A stretch of DNA of 64,000 nt from Stromatinia cepivora (taxonomy: Eukaryota > Ascomycota > Leotiomycetes > Helotiales > Sclerotiniaceae). Shown piece after piece: positions 12,051-24,036 of this stretch. The stretch spans positions 1,054,001 through 1,118,000 of the forward strand of contig RCTD01000001.1 of NCBI GenBank assembly GCA_014898415.1. Direction: 5' to 3'. Below the pieces are notes generated by a model. That model was given only the letters and a program-made list of their open reading frames with translations. It did no database searches and was not told the DNA's origin. The translations under genes and the position numbers were made by a program. Within the stretch, counting starts at the first letter, position 1; the number at the start of each line of letters is the position of its first letter.

Positions 12051-14388
12051 ATGGCGCCAAGTTTCGATCATCTCCCAGATCCGGAGGAGGACGAGTACGA
12101 TGAGGAAGAGCTCGATATTTCCGATTTAAGAGAACGTTTCGAGGTTCAACTTGAACAAGGACTCGACACTTTTGTTGTTATTGATGGCCTCCCAGAAGTC
12201 AACGAGGATACCAAGCCGAAGCTGATTAAATTTTTATTGAGAAAATTGGACTCTGTTGGTCAAACAAAAAAGGACTCAATACACATGCCCATCGGACCAG
12301 ATGGCAAATCGTTCAAGTAAGCTTCAGATATTCTTTGCCCCGCTTCGATTTGTGTATTGATAAGAATAGATTTGCTTTCGTCGAATACTCGTCCCCTGCT
12401 GAAGCTATCGCTGCATGCAAAGCCCTCGACGGCGTACCCCTCGACAAGAAACATACTCTCCGAGTCAACAAATTGACAGATATTGATCGCTATGGTCGTG
12501 AAGGACGCATCGACGAAAAATACACCCCTCCAAAAATCGAAGAGTTTACCGAGAAGGAGCATTTGAGATCATGGCTCGCAGATCCAGCTGGACGTGGACG
12601 TGATCAATTTGTCATGTATAAGGATGACCGAGTACAAGTTTTCTGGAACAACGAGAAGGATGCACCAGAAAGCATCGTCGATCGCCAACACTGGACTGAG
12701 TCGTTCGTACAATGGTCACCACAAGGTACTTTCTTGACTTCGATGCATCAGCAAGGTGTACAACTCTGGGGTGGGCCATCTTGGACTAGACAAAAGCGTT
12801 TCGCGCATCCATTCGTTAACCTCGTCGACTTTTCGCCAGGAGAGAAATACCTCACAACATGGTCAAATCGACCAATTAGCATTGGAGAGGAAGGACACCC
12901 AGCTTTATCGGTTGATGATGATGGAAAGAACTATGTTATTTGGGATATCGAGACAGGCTTGCCATTGCGTTCATTCGCTAACCTCGATTTACCAAGTACT
13001 AGCGTTGATGCAGACGGTAACCCGGTGAAGAGAAAGATTCAATGGCCAGCTTTCAAGTGGTCATCAGATGACATATATGTTGCTCGTTTGACTCAAGGCT
13101 CATCGATCTCCGTCTATGAATTACCTAGAATGAACCTTTTGGACAAAACCTCCATCAAAATTGACGGTGTGATGGACTTCGACTGGGCACCAGCAACCCC
13201 CCACCGTGAGGGTGTGAAGAACTATGAGCAGCTGTTCTGCTATTGGACCCCTGAAATTGGCAGCAACCCAGCGAAGGTTGGATTGATGAGCATTCCATCT
13301 AAAGAAGTTGTCCGAACTTTGAACCTTTTCAGTGTGACGGACGCAAAGCTTCACTGGCAATCAGATGCCTCATATTTGTGTGTGAAGGTTGATAGACATT
13401 CAAAGTCAAAGAAATCTCTGGCAACCAGTTTGGAGATTTTCCGTGTAAAAGAAAAGGGGGTACCTGTTGAGGTTGTCGATTCAATCAAAGACACCGTCAT
13501 CAACTTCGCCTGGGAGCCAAAGGGTGACCGTTTCGTTATCATCACAACCGCAGAAGTTGTTGCAGCCACAGCCGTTCCACCTAAGACATCCGTTTCCTTC
13601 TTTTGTCCAGAAAAGGTCAAGGGCAATGGCGTCGGTAACTTCAAGCACATCCGCACATATGACAAAAAGAACAGCAATGCCATCTACTGGTCTCCAAAGG
13701 GCAGATTTGTCATTGTAGCTACAGTTCACTCGCAACAAAGTTTCGACATGGAGTTTTATGATCTGGACTTTGAGGGCGAGAAACCCGAAAGCGATAAGGA
13801 CCTGACAGCCAATTTACAACTCATGAATACTGCAGATCATTATGGTGTAACAGATATCGATTGGGATCCCACAGGACGGTTCGTTGCTACCAGTGCCAGT
13901 ATTTGGAAGCACACCGTAAGTATAGTCAATATTCTTGCTTTTTTAGCATGCTAACTATTAAATAGATGGAGAATGGTTACCACTTGTATGACTTCAAGGG
14001 TGAGCAACTTCGTGAAGAACCAGTCGAGAAGTTCAAGCAATGGTTATGGCGCCCTCGACCACCCACTCTGCTCAGTAAAGAAGAACAAAAGCAAATCCGC
14101 AAGAATCTCCGTGAATACAGCAAGGTATTCGACCAAGAAGATGCCGATCGTGGCGCATCTGCCGATCTTGCCGTTGTCGAACACAGACGTAGACTCTTGG
14201 ACGAGTGGCTTGCATGGAGGGCTAATATGGAAGAGGATGTTAAGGCCGAGAGAGAAGATGCAGGTCTTCCTCTTGATCCTCTGGAGCCTCTCAAATCTAA
14301 AATGGCAAGTGGTGATGAAGGACAAGCCATTGAGATTGAGGAGATTGTCGAAGAGATTGTTGAGGAGACTGAGGAGATTATATCATGA
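12051..14388 (+). CDS. prt1: Eukaryotic translation initiation factor 3 subunit b (Prt1)
   Basis: The exons are 12051..12316, 12370..13915 and 13966..14388, giving 744 residues, close to other fungal eIF3b proteins. It is a scaffold subunit of eIF3 on the 40S ribosome in translation initiation. It begins with an acidic segment ([13 protein letters not shown]). An RRM follows at about 40-125 ([11 protein letters not shown] ... [21 protein letters not shown], where RNP1 is completed across the first intron). A WD/beta-propeller region runs from about 180 to 640 ([54 protein letters not shown]). The basic-acidic C-terminal helix ([25 protein letters not shown]) is a family hallmark. It ends in a Glu-rich tail. 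The introns are 53 and 50 bp. Confidence 0.97.
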
Positions 14389-15600
14389 GAAATCTAGGTC
14401 TCACTATAGTCTGAATATTTCTTTTTTCTGTCCTTTACGATTATGTAGGGGTTGGAGTTGCTAAAAGCTATGGCATTGATTTCGAGGCTGATGGATTCTT
14501 TTCTATCTATTCTGAGGTAATGGCATATGCATAGATCTTAGTAAAAGCTCGAGAGCAAATGGATTGTTAAAAAAATATATGTTGTCGTGCCACCTCAAGT
14601 GCTTGTACTCACCCGCCTCGATAATGTGCCTCTCGTCAGCTACCTAGTAACTTCTACCATGCACAAATAATACATAATCGCTCCTATATAGCAGATTGCC
14701 TTAATCCATATCCCATATCCCAAAGCCCAAACACCCATTCTTGCCCAAAAAATAGATAACTATATAACCCAATCTCCTATCCAATCCCATATCACCCAGC
14801 ATTCTCACAACAAGCTCTCAATAAAGTAGAAATTATATCATCCCTCCCCCCCCCCCCTTTACCCACCAAATATCCCCCTTCGCCTCTTATATATATATAT
14901 AAGAAGTAGGTATACACAGGGTAGTACTTAGTATCTAGTACTTAGTACTTTTAAATATTAGATGAGTACTAGGTAATTATACATCAAAATACCGTGTGGA
15001 TTGGGGTATCGTATCGTATCACCTTGGAAGGACCTCGGGAGGATGGATGATTTGAGATGTGTAATTTTATTTTTAGTTTTGGTCTTGATAATAGTGAGTA
15101 TATCTACATTTTACATTTTGCATTTTGCAAATAATGGATAATAACCCTAAATATATATATAGCATATAGTATATCGTATATATAGTGTGCTACTCACCGG
15201 GAGAGAGTTATTTTCTGAAAATCTTAAAACGAGGGGTAGGTAGGGCTCACCGGTGCTGTGAAAGAGTGAGGGGAAAGTGTATTCGGGGTGAGGTTTTAGG
15301 ATATAAGTACATGGAACGGCTCATCGGGGATGGGCAAATGTTATTTCGGAATGCTCATGGGGGACACAAGGCGCATGGAAAGGCTCACAGGGTATGGAAA
15401 AGGCTGGGTGGAAAAGCTCGCCGGTGATTGTATTTCCAAGTAGAATGCGAATGTCATCTTCATCATAGAAATATGTAGTCACGTATGTGATGAACAGTTT
15501 GTTTCCTGATGCTGTGAATATATAATCACAACGCACATTATTTGTCTTTTCCTTAATGTGTTGCTAATATACATTTTTTTTCGCATCTCATCCAGCATTA
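14389..15600. other. Intergenic low-complexity stretch downstream of eIF3b
   Basis: I see no gene. The sequence is rich in AT repeats (ATATATAT near 14890 and 15155-15185), has a C-run near 14847-14858 and repeated AGTACTTAGTA-like words near 14925-14950. It abuts the miniature element described next. Confidence 0.5.
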
Positions 15601-15791
15601 CGGTGTATCCAATGTCCGGACTGGCATATTAGATATGAAACTTTTCAATCTTAGAAAACGTTTTGAAATGTTTGAATAGTTTGAACGTTCCAAATGATTT
15701 GAATGATTCAAAAGATTCTAATGTGTAGATCGATTGAAAAAATTCAAGTCTTTCATTAAGGTACTGCAGTCCAGACCCATCGGAAACCCTG
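15601..15791. mobile_element. Degenerate hAT-like MITE, copy 1
   Basis: This ~191-bp non-coding element has inverted-repeat ends related to those of the better copy at 52903-53103. Its left end (CGGTGTATCCAATGTCCGGA) resembles that copy's CAGTGTGTCCAATAGTCCAG. Its right end contains ACTGCAGTCCAGACC then CCCTG. It is flanked by near-identical 7-mers, AGCATTA (15594-15600) and AGCATCA (15792-15798), which look like a target-site duplication. The AT-rich interior has repeated TTTGAA words, as in copy 2. There is no coding capacity. It lies about 50 bp past the stop codon of the S28 peptidase gene. The call as hAT-like is inferred from the CAG-type ends and 7-8 bp duplications. Confidence 0.55.
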
Positions 15792-15841
15792 AGCATCATA
15801 TAAATCATCAGTCATACCTTCCCTCGCAACATCTGACCCAT

Positions 15842-18018
15842 TTACCAACCAGCCTTCAACCACTTCTTAACCGTCCTAATCTCCCAAAGATGTGCCTGCT
15901 GAATAAATAGTGGCTCAGCTGAGACATTCAAGATACCATAGGAGTCCCAATGATGGCCTGCGCCTGAGATGAGGTATTCTGGGTGGAGATCCGTAGAGAT
16001 GCGGGGACTGGGGGCATATTGGGAGTGATAGCAGAGGTCGAGCCATACGTCGTTATCTAGGATTTGTGTCAGAATTTGGTAAAGGTTGAACGACGATGGG
16101 TAGGAAAGATGGCTTGAGGTGCTATGGGCTTAACAACTACTTACCTCCGTCGATAAAAGCTAGGCGATCGGCAGAGAAATTGTATTCGCCGTATTGGTTC
16201 CACAAAGTGAGATTGACGGATGGTGGGATGGAATTATATTCTCCCGGTGGAAATGCCCAGTTACACCATTGTTGGCTTGTTCTAGTTTAGTATATTGAAT
16301 ATGCTAGGATGGGGTCGTGCCTTACGTGTAGTCTGCCTGAAGCACTCTAGATATCAATGACGGCCCTGTCTCAGGAGCTACTTGCCATGCACCAAGCTCA
16401 AGGCATGCTTGGGAAAGTAGTTAGTATATGACGAACGAATGAATTTGTAAAGGGATACGTACTGGTATAGAGATACGAACGGCCTTGTCCATTTGCTACG
16501 TCGGCGTAGTATGTCTCATTTTGGGTGCCAAAGCATGATGTGCTGTCAATAGGAGCGCCATCACAGATTGGGATCAGGACGTTCTTGATGTAAGTGGCAT
16601 AATTTCCTAGGTTTGTCCATGGCTCTCCTCCGGTATAGTTTGAGAGGGCGTAATCGATCTCGGTAACTGCCTTAGGTGCATCAATGTTGGTCACGTTCGA
16701 GCAAAAGTTCCAGAAATCGTTTGAAGTATACAGCGGGCTCCAATTAAGTTCTTGCCATGTGTTTGTTGGATAATTCATTGGTCCCCCAACTGCTCTGCAT
16801 TAGCAACAATACATGCTAGCAATATTTGGGCTTATCTTACGAGGAAACGCAATAGTCATTGCAAAGTCTCTGTTATCAGTCAAAGCCTCAAGTCCGAACA
16901 GAGATTTGAATTGCTTGATCGCACGTGTGTTGTTGGCGGATACAAGGGCATCAAATTTGTCAATAATGCCGTTAATACTTGATATGCAGTCTTGGGGACC
17001 TAATCTTTGAATTGGATTGTACCTGGGCACAGCATTAGCACTTGAAGCCACCGATAAAAAAATTAGTTGGTATTGGCTGACCATTCTGGATATCCCACCA
17101 CGGTCTTGATAGGGGCACTGGCAGCAATACCACCGAAGAGGATTTCCGGATAAATCCTAAAATATGGCATTAGTTCTGTTACACTACTTCCATATTCACA
17201 ATCTAAGCTGTCGAAAGCCTATCCGATGCGAGATTTGAAATCCTCACAAGTGATGATAAAATGGCGAGACGCTTACTTCACTGATAACGCAGTCTGACCA
17301 CCAGCCAAAGAGCCTCCATAAAGTATCCATTTGGTGTTTGGTGCAGTAATATTAGCATTGACACCAGGCAAGGATATATGTTGAGCGAAGTATGCATTAT
17401 CCGCAACGGCTGAAACAAAGATTGTTAGCTCTTAGTCTGGCCAGAGATAATTCGTGTGATACGAACTCTGTTGATTGGTCAAGTATGCCAGCTGATCTGT
17501 TGTGCTGGTGTTGAACGGGAAGCTCTCGCCATAGTACCGGTTTTCGAGGATAATTCCAAGACCATTTGTAGCTTCCATCAATATTTGAATGACTGAGAGA
17601 TAATTAGCAAAATGGCCTAATCGCTGATAGCTCACAACATACTCCCAGTCTGAAGGTTGCTGAATCTGTACTGGCCATTGGTTTCTCCTCCAATGTATAG
17701 ATAAACGGGACCTCCAGGTTTGTAGTAGGTCGCATCGAACCAATATCTCTGTTTGAATGTAGCATTGGTGTGTGGAGCATACACTGGATCATTTGGGAAA
17801 TGATCAATCTGCATATTAAAATCAGAATTTGTGGATAGAGAGGACCAAAAACTTCAACGTACCGGCTGCTCTATGGTGTGAGCCTTGTACGCTAGAGCCT
17901 CTCTTCTAGAGATTGATATCGCCGATTCTTTGACAGTACCGACTTTTGTCAATATAGAAGCACACGCTGAACCAATCAGCCCAGTGACTACACTGGCCAG
18001 GAGCATATTACACCTCAT
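15842..18018 (-). CDS. Secreted serine peptidase, family S28 (prolyl carboxypeptidase-like)
   Basis: Ten exons: 17863..18018, 17643..17808, 17467..17592, 17277..17409, 17082..17156, 16841..17022, 16463..16789, 16326..16407, 16145..16281 and 15842..16056, giving 480 residues. The S28 family cleaves after proline near peptide ends, and fungal members are usually secreted acid enzymes. The N-terminus is a signal peptide (MRCNMLLASVVTGLIGSACA). The mature part has IDHFPNDP...QRYWFD, YLYIGGETNG and ILENRYYGESFP, all family hallmarks. The nucleophile is Ser183 in YGGSLAGG. The likely acid is Asp410/412 (DGDNDVW) and the histidine is in SGAGHHWD (444/445), so the triad looks complete. There are several N-glycosylation sequons. 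Intron density is the highest in the window, with one 120-bp intron. It diverges from the DUF3445 gene. Confidence 0.92.
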
Positions 18019-18973
18019 TTTCGAAGACGTACAGTGGAAACAAGATAAAAAAGATTGAGATGAAATTGAAATGGAAATATTTTTCGATCACGCAAAATAT
18101 ATAGTGTCTTGCATACCAACCATACTTAAACAGGAAGCTGCGACGGTGTGCGATCTATTGAAGATATGCTTTCTCCACGTATTTCTTCATGGCCCCAAAC
18201 TCATACAAGAAAAGGTCGATCTGATCGTAGAAGAATAGAACGCCAAGTCAGTAAAGGAAGCTTCTATCTCGAAGTATAATATAATTCGGGTAAGATCCAT
18301 GAATAGCCCGTTGGGAGAAGCACGTATGTGCATTGTGCAACTCATCGTATAAGTGCGGCTTTTCACCGGCATAGATGATAAGCAGGGGAAACAAAATTCG
18401 GTACCAATTTGCTATAAATGTGAATAGCCTTTCTTTTCTTATAACGAGGAATTGTATACTTTTCCTCGTAGTATAATGGTATGATTCAATGCCATTTGAG
18501 ACGATCAAAATGAAAGCATCTATAGCCATTTTCGAAGATAACTACCTACCCTTAAAAACCTAGGTAGATACACCAGGATATTTGATTATATGATCGTCCA
18601 TCCAATATTAGTTGTCTAGAGTTGAAATTGTTTCAATGATGATGAATTTTTGAAATTATCGAAGAATATATGATATAATATTATATGATTTGTATCTTCT
18701 CAGATTATATCCTCATATGAACTACTCGTAATACTGTTTGTAGAGATAGAGCAGGATAACGAACCGGAAGGATACTACCCTGGGGCTTACCCCACACCTT
18801 TGCCCAGCGCTGGGTGTACTTTCCGATTCAAGGCCGATTTTCCTGAGTTTGGGAGGAGGGTGACCATTACTAGATAGATATACTGGCGTGATAAAGAATT
18901 CAATGTATACCTACCTCGTAATCACGTTTCGTTTGGTTTTCTTATTGTTCAAGATTACACATTGCATTTGAGC
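18019..18973. promoter_or_regulatory. Divergent promoter region between S28 peptidase and DUF3445 gene
   Basis: These 955 bp sit between two divergent start codons. The sequence is AT-rich and includes ACCTAGGTAGATA near 18560 and a GC-rich patch near 18782-18825 with GGGGCTTACCCC and CCCAGCGCTGGG palindromes. No specific factor site can be named. Confidence 0.4.
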
Positions 18974-20486
18974 ATGTTGATATCCATGATGATTATCTGG
19001 TCGCAAGTTCTCGGTGCAGCATTCGTTGGAGTGTACGCGGTATGGAAGATACACTCAAAGTATTGGATATCTCGACGAAATAAAGCGGTACGATACCTCT
19101 AGATTCTAGATCCCCCCCTCCCCTTTTCCTTTTTCGCTTTCTTCGAGAGCTTTTCTGGCATTGTCTCAAAGTTGCGATTTCTCAAAATTTCTTCGGTTCA
19201 TCACCTATCTCATCAGAATATTTCCCAAAATGTATTATCAAAGAACGTAGTCAAGCGACTTCAATACTCCTATATACTGCGTTCCCAAGTTAATCACATG
19301 GTCTAATCGATTTCAGGAGTCTCGTTTCAACAATGAGACAGCTTCGGAGAGTATCCATTCCCCCACAATCGTTCCCTTAACAGATTTTGACTGGCGTACC
19401 ACCGAGCCACTCAAAACCCGACCTTTCAAACCAATATACCACATGACAATGGGTATGAATCTCCTCCTATCCAGGAACTCCTACTGTCCAGTCATTCTCA
19501 GCCTCTACTTACAAAACAAAGGTCTTCAGTCATGCCCTCCATCCGAACTCATAGAAATGGACCGAACGTACCTTGATCGCCTCACCGTCCGCACCAACAT
19601 AATAAAAGACCACACTCCTACGGTCCTTCAAGCCCTCCCCTCATCCCACGCTGCAATCCAAGAACTCTACACCTACCTAACCACCATCTACCTTCCCACT
19701 CGCTTCCCCACCATCTATTCTCTTACCCCAACCTATCTTTTGAATAAAGCAACAAATCATCATATCCCCCTCCATCCCTCCTCTCCTCTCCAAGCTCTTC
19801 ATGAACTAGGTACAAACATTGACACCGATTTTCTTCTCCTCGTCCCTTCTTCAGATGGCGATGGATATATGCTAGGTGGGTTCATTGCATGTTTCCCCAG
19901 CGGATTCGATACCCAAGCATTACTGGGTAAGAAAATAAGGGATATTCATAAACCCGTCCCAAGATACAAGGAGAAGTTAGAGACGAGTATGTATCGAAGT
20001 TTTGATCGATTAGAGGTAGGAAAGATAGTTAAGAGGATCAATGTAAGTTTCCCAGCGATGTTCGGGAAGGAAGGGAGTAATTTAATAAACCATACGGCGT
20101 AGTGGTCAATAACTACTCATTCGCGCCTATTTGCAGCGAGTGGCAATCATCTGTACGAAGGCGAAGAGGCGAAACCAGAAGAATTTGATATCAATGATGT
20201 GAGCACTCGCCTACTTCTCACCTGTACGTTAACTACACAAATCTAACAACGCTAGACGCATCTCCGCTGTGAACGTCAACTAGTACATCGTCTACCACAA
20301 ACTAAAGCCTTGGTATTCTCCATCAGAACCTACCTGACGCCACTTTCTCAAGTGAAAGAAGAAGGGCTGGGAGAGGAATTGGCAGAGGCAATTGATGGAC
20401 TGAGGAAGGGGAGTGTTCCGGAGATACACTACTATAAGAGGGGTGTTGTATGGGGTGAGAAAGTCAAGGAGTACTTGAGAAGTTAA
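18974..20486 (+). CDS. DUF3445 protein (heme-dependent oxidative N-demethylase-like family)
   Basis: The exons are 18974..19087, 19317..20042, 20103..20198 and 20256..20486, giving 388 residues. The first exon encodes a hydrophobic N-terminal anchor (VLGAAFVGVYAVW). The body matches the fungal DUF3445 pattern: PFKPIYHMTMGM near the start, ELIEMDRTYLDRL, LLLVPSSDGDGYMLGGFIACFPSGFD and IHKPVPRYKEKLETSMYRSFDRL. After the splice it reads KRINWSITTHSRLFAASGNHL and then LRCERQLVHRLPQTKALVFSIRTYLTPL. The family is related to bacterial heme-dependent oxidative N-demethylases. The fungal function is not established, and the substrate cannot be read from sequence. The first intron (229 bp) is unusually long for this window. 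An in-frame ATG at 18986 is an alternative start. Confidence 0.85.
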
Positions 20487-20619
20487 GAGAGCTGGGAGGG
20501 ATGGATACAATGGGATGTAATGGACAAATAGGTTTTGCTTCATACTGAATGAAGAATTGCCATCAACGATGGTTGCTAAAAGTTCCTGAACCAAAAGTCT
20601 AATTAGGCCAGACCGCACC

Positions 20620-21314
20620 CTACGGTTTATCCCCTGTACTCTTCCCTGTTTCCGGTACAGTGTATTTAACTGATAGCTCATCCGAGCTAGGAACTGGATT
20701 CCTCTCCATCAACAAATGCATAACCCTACCAAACCTCGCCTCGTATAAAGAAAGAATGTTCGTCGTCAGCAAAGGTTTATGGCTTCCATACCAATGCACC
20801 TGAACACCATCGATAGAACCCGTAAAACCCTTGGACCCTATGCCTGGGACACCCGACTCAAGCACACGTATCGCTTGAGTAGTACGTCTCCCATGGTAAA
20901 CATCTTGGATCCCATTGACCTCCTGCGCCTTCTCCTGTATATTCCTATCGAGATCTGCTTTCTGTTTTTCCCACGTCAAATAGCTTTGCTCGCCCAGGAA
21001 CTTTTCCATCAAACCCTTTCTGACTTGAGGGCATCACCTGCTTCACTTAGGAGTAACTTTCTTTCCTCTTCCAGTGTCTGCTTCTCGCCCGTAGCCGTGG
21101 TGAATGCATCCTGCCAGATGCGCTCACAAATCGCCGATCGAAATTCGGTCAATAAATCGGGCTTCGTGATTGGGATGCGGCAGACTTGGTACCACATCTG
21201 CGGATCACAAGCACCTTGACCTTGAAACCTTACCAATGCATGACGAACTATGGCTGATGACGAGTTCTGGTGTAACAGGCGTTTTCCCGAGAGCGGACAC
21301 GAAACTTTTGGCAT
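20620..21314 (-). pseudogene. Unrecognised gene split by a frameshift (or a sequencing indel)
   Basis: Two open frames on the same strand overlap tail to head: 21009..21314 (101 codons, ends in ALKSERV) and 20620..21012 (130 codons, starts MMEKFLGEQSYLTWEKQ). They overlap at the junction in different frames. The first frame ends in charged, helical-looking sequence (TLEEERKLLLSEAGDALKSER) and the second continues in the same style (KADLDRNIQEKAQEVNGIQDVYHGRR). This suggests one protein of ~230 residues broken by a single-base change at a GGGTTTG run. No GT-AG intron of reasonable size bridges them. I do not recognise the family. It converges on the DUF3445 gene with 133 bp between the stops. 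Whether the break is biological or an assembly error cannot be told here. Confidence 0.4.
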
Positions 21315-23378
21315 TTTGGGGAGGCTATTGGATGGGAGGGGAGGAAGGATTACATGAAAACTTATGGCATTTTATAGATAATAAACTTCACGGAGACTCC
21401 ATTGTGGACAGGACAAATCCAAGAATGAATGTAATTTTTTTAATTGTTGGCCTTTGCTATTGAAGTCAAAGACATCTGTGAATACCTGCAACGGCTTCAT
21501 GAATGAATGACGTTGAAACCCAGCCTCTGAGAAAGAGATGTCCAACTTCAAAGTAGAAGCTTCCATCATTCTTCATTCAATCCAAAGCTGTAGATTGCTT
21601 TCGATTTAGAAGCTGAAGGTAGATCAAAGTGACAATGCCTATTGCTGTCCATACCAAGACAGTCAACCTGATCTTAGGAAGGGTAGGCTGTGTGTCAGCA
21701 TAGGAATTTACCATGTGTATCCTTAAGCTTCAAAACCTTTGATGTTGCTTATCAAAGAAAGTTGATATAATTTAGAAGAATGTAGCCTCAGCTGATTCCC
21801 AACCTTTCAGAAAAGTCTAAACGACATCTCAAGGTCAGGCGCCCAGCAACGGGTTATAAGTATTCTTCGCACAGCGCGAAAACATCTCGTTTTATTGAAG
21901 AAATCGAGTGCCGTTAAGTAATGTTTTGAAAGCTGGCGTGTTGTATAAATAAAGGGAAGCGCGGGAAGGAAAGAAATAAAGAAACCGCAAGTCTGTTCAT
22001 TCCAACAGTATTTACCGCGTAGCTGTAGCACCCATACCTATTCTCTACACCTAAACACCTTTGTATATATATTTGTTTCGTATTGGCGGAACTGAATAGA
22101 AGCAGTTTTGGATCGTGTTCGTGGTAGGAAGCTTGCACATAGATTTCAGGCCAGATCTTAGATTGTGTAAGATACTAGCACCATCTCAGGATGATCTGAA
22201 CTCTAAGCCGAAGTTGAAAATTTGTCTTCTATTTCGAGGTCGAAAAGAAATGATTGTTGTACTACAGAAAGTTTGTACAGTAGAAGAAAAAAAAATCCGC
22301 ATCAATTCATAGCTCTTCACTAGCGTCTGCAGTAACCGAGAAGCTATGACCATACAAAAATAATCCCCAATAATGTTCCGTAGTACCGGTATGTTCATGA
22401 AAGACTTTCAATTATTATTGGGACGATTGACATTGGATCCCCTCAGCAGAGTTTGAAGTTGCCAAGAATACCGAGAATTTTTCTTTCATTCAATTGTGGG
22501 GCGTACCTGAATTATGTATTGCGGGCTTTCACCATACCGTATCAAACAGTATGCAGTTCGGCCGCTGGCAGGACCCTTCTCCTTGATCTTGCAGGTTCAC
22601 GACTTGCCATATGCCAGCAGATTTTCAAAGTACAGAGGTATGAGGCAATATTCTGCGGAGCAATAAAACTTCTTCTGGAAGCCACAAAAGGCTCCCCAAT
22701 TGAAAGGAAGAATGGCGCCATATAGCCCCGTGAGTCTCGTGCATTTCCATTACGTTTTGATTCCTGTACCCAGGCCAAAATCTTCAATTTTGGATCAAAT
22801 TTCTTCCTCTTTGATAATGCTAACTCAATGATTGGATAGGCGTCCAAAAATTCAACGGATCAAGGAAGGACACTTGGAACGAATTGCCCAGTTGGTAGGA
22901 TGTTTCTCCTAGCTGGGCACGGCGGGAGTAAATACATAGTACCACATGATGAAAGATTGAGGAGAATTTGGTTGTAGTAAATTACTTGGAGAATTGAGGC
23001 TAAGACTGTATTGAGAAAGTCCTTTCATTTTCCTTTCTTCTTGTATGATGCTGCAGGACACCCCTTCTCGTCGTGTTCGCTCCATAGTGGATCAAGCATA
23101 TAAATATCCCCTTCCCCGCAATATCAGTTTCAGCCTCTGCTCGATTTGAAAGTTCTTATTCCAATTTCACTATCAAACTTGTTGCACATTATCACGCAAT
23201 AAGGTGTAATTCACTCGTTCGCTACTGGAATTCGGCCAGGCTTGAACAAAGAACCTTTGCGACGCACCCTTCCACCTGGACAACTACGCAAAATATTTTA
23301 CCCCTTTTTAAATCCGAACAATCAAACCATCGGACAACGCTTTCCGTTCATCTTCCGAAGCATCGTCAACCATTAAAA
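21315..23378. other. Intergenic, no supportable gene
   Basis: About 2 kb. Open frames at 22453..22725 (plus) and 22542..22847 (minus) overlap on opposite strands and resemble no family I know. Near 21864-21879 a TTCGC...GCGAA hairpin resembles the one upstream of IRE1. The last ~300 bp should hold the promoter of the DUF3602 gene, with a CT-rich leader. Confidence 0.4.
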
Positions 23379-24036
23379 ATGGCAGCTTTACCTCACTATC
23401 TTGCCGAAGAAGAGCTTCGTCGCGCTTCCTCTTCCTCCATCCGATCAGCCAACCTCTCCCACGGTCGCGGGGGCGCTGGTAAGCTTTTGATATCTGCTCT
23501 GACAATTTACTTGATTGACATATTTGCTCAGGTAACATTGGAACTTCTCCTCACGATGCAGAACCTGTTACTCTGAACACTCCAACCCTCAAAGGTGAAG
23601 TTTACACCACCGGTCGCGGAGGAAGTGGAAATATGACAAAGAACACTGATCCTGAGTCGGCCAGACGGGTAGGCTTTCAGTACACACTACCAAGTTGTAT
23701 TTAATGCTGACAAAAAGCAGGCGCAAGACGTCGTTGGGTAGGTCGAATCATAAGACGCAAGTCACTTCCAGCAATACCGAATTCTAACTTAAATGTTCTA
23801 GCACCCCGAGAAGAGAATCTTCATCATCAAGCCATGTTGGACGGGGCGGGGTAGCTAATGTCTTCAAACCAAGCGAGACCGAGATCGCCGCAGCACGCAA
23901 AGATTTCAAATGGGATAGTGCAATCTCAGATGAGGATGAGCCTGATAATATCAAGCCCAGCAACAAGCTCGAAAGCGAGAAAGGTCTGGCGGACAAGGGA
24001 AAGGCATGGTTGAAGGAGAGGATGGGCAAGGCTTAA
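23379..24036 (+). CDS. DUF3602 repeat protein (Par32-like)
   Basis: The exons are 23379..23478, 23532..23668, 23721..23737 and 23802..24036, giving 162 residues. It contains three copies of the short glycine motif that defines DUF3602: GRGGAGN (~30), GRGGSGN (~60) and GRGGVAN (~100). These lie in a low-complexity, Ser-rich, probably disordered chain, with a basic-acidic C-terminus ending GLADKGKAWLKERMGKA. Yeast Par32, the known member, is a phosphoprotein that controls ammonium transporter activity under TORC1 signalling; a similar signalling role is an inference only. The third exon is just 17 nt. The first motif is completed exactly across intron 1, which supports the splice model. Confidence 0.85.
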
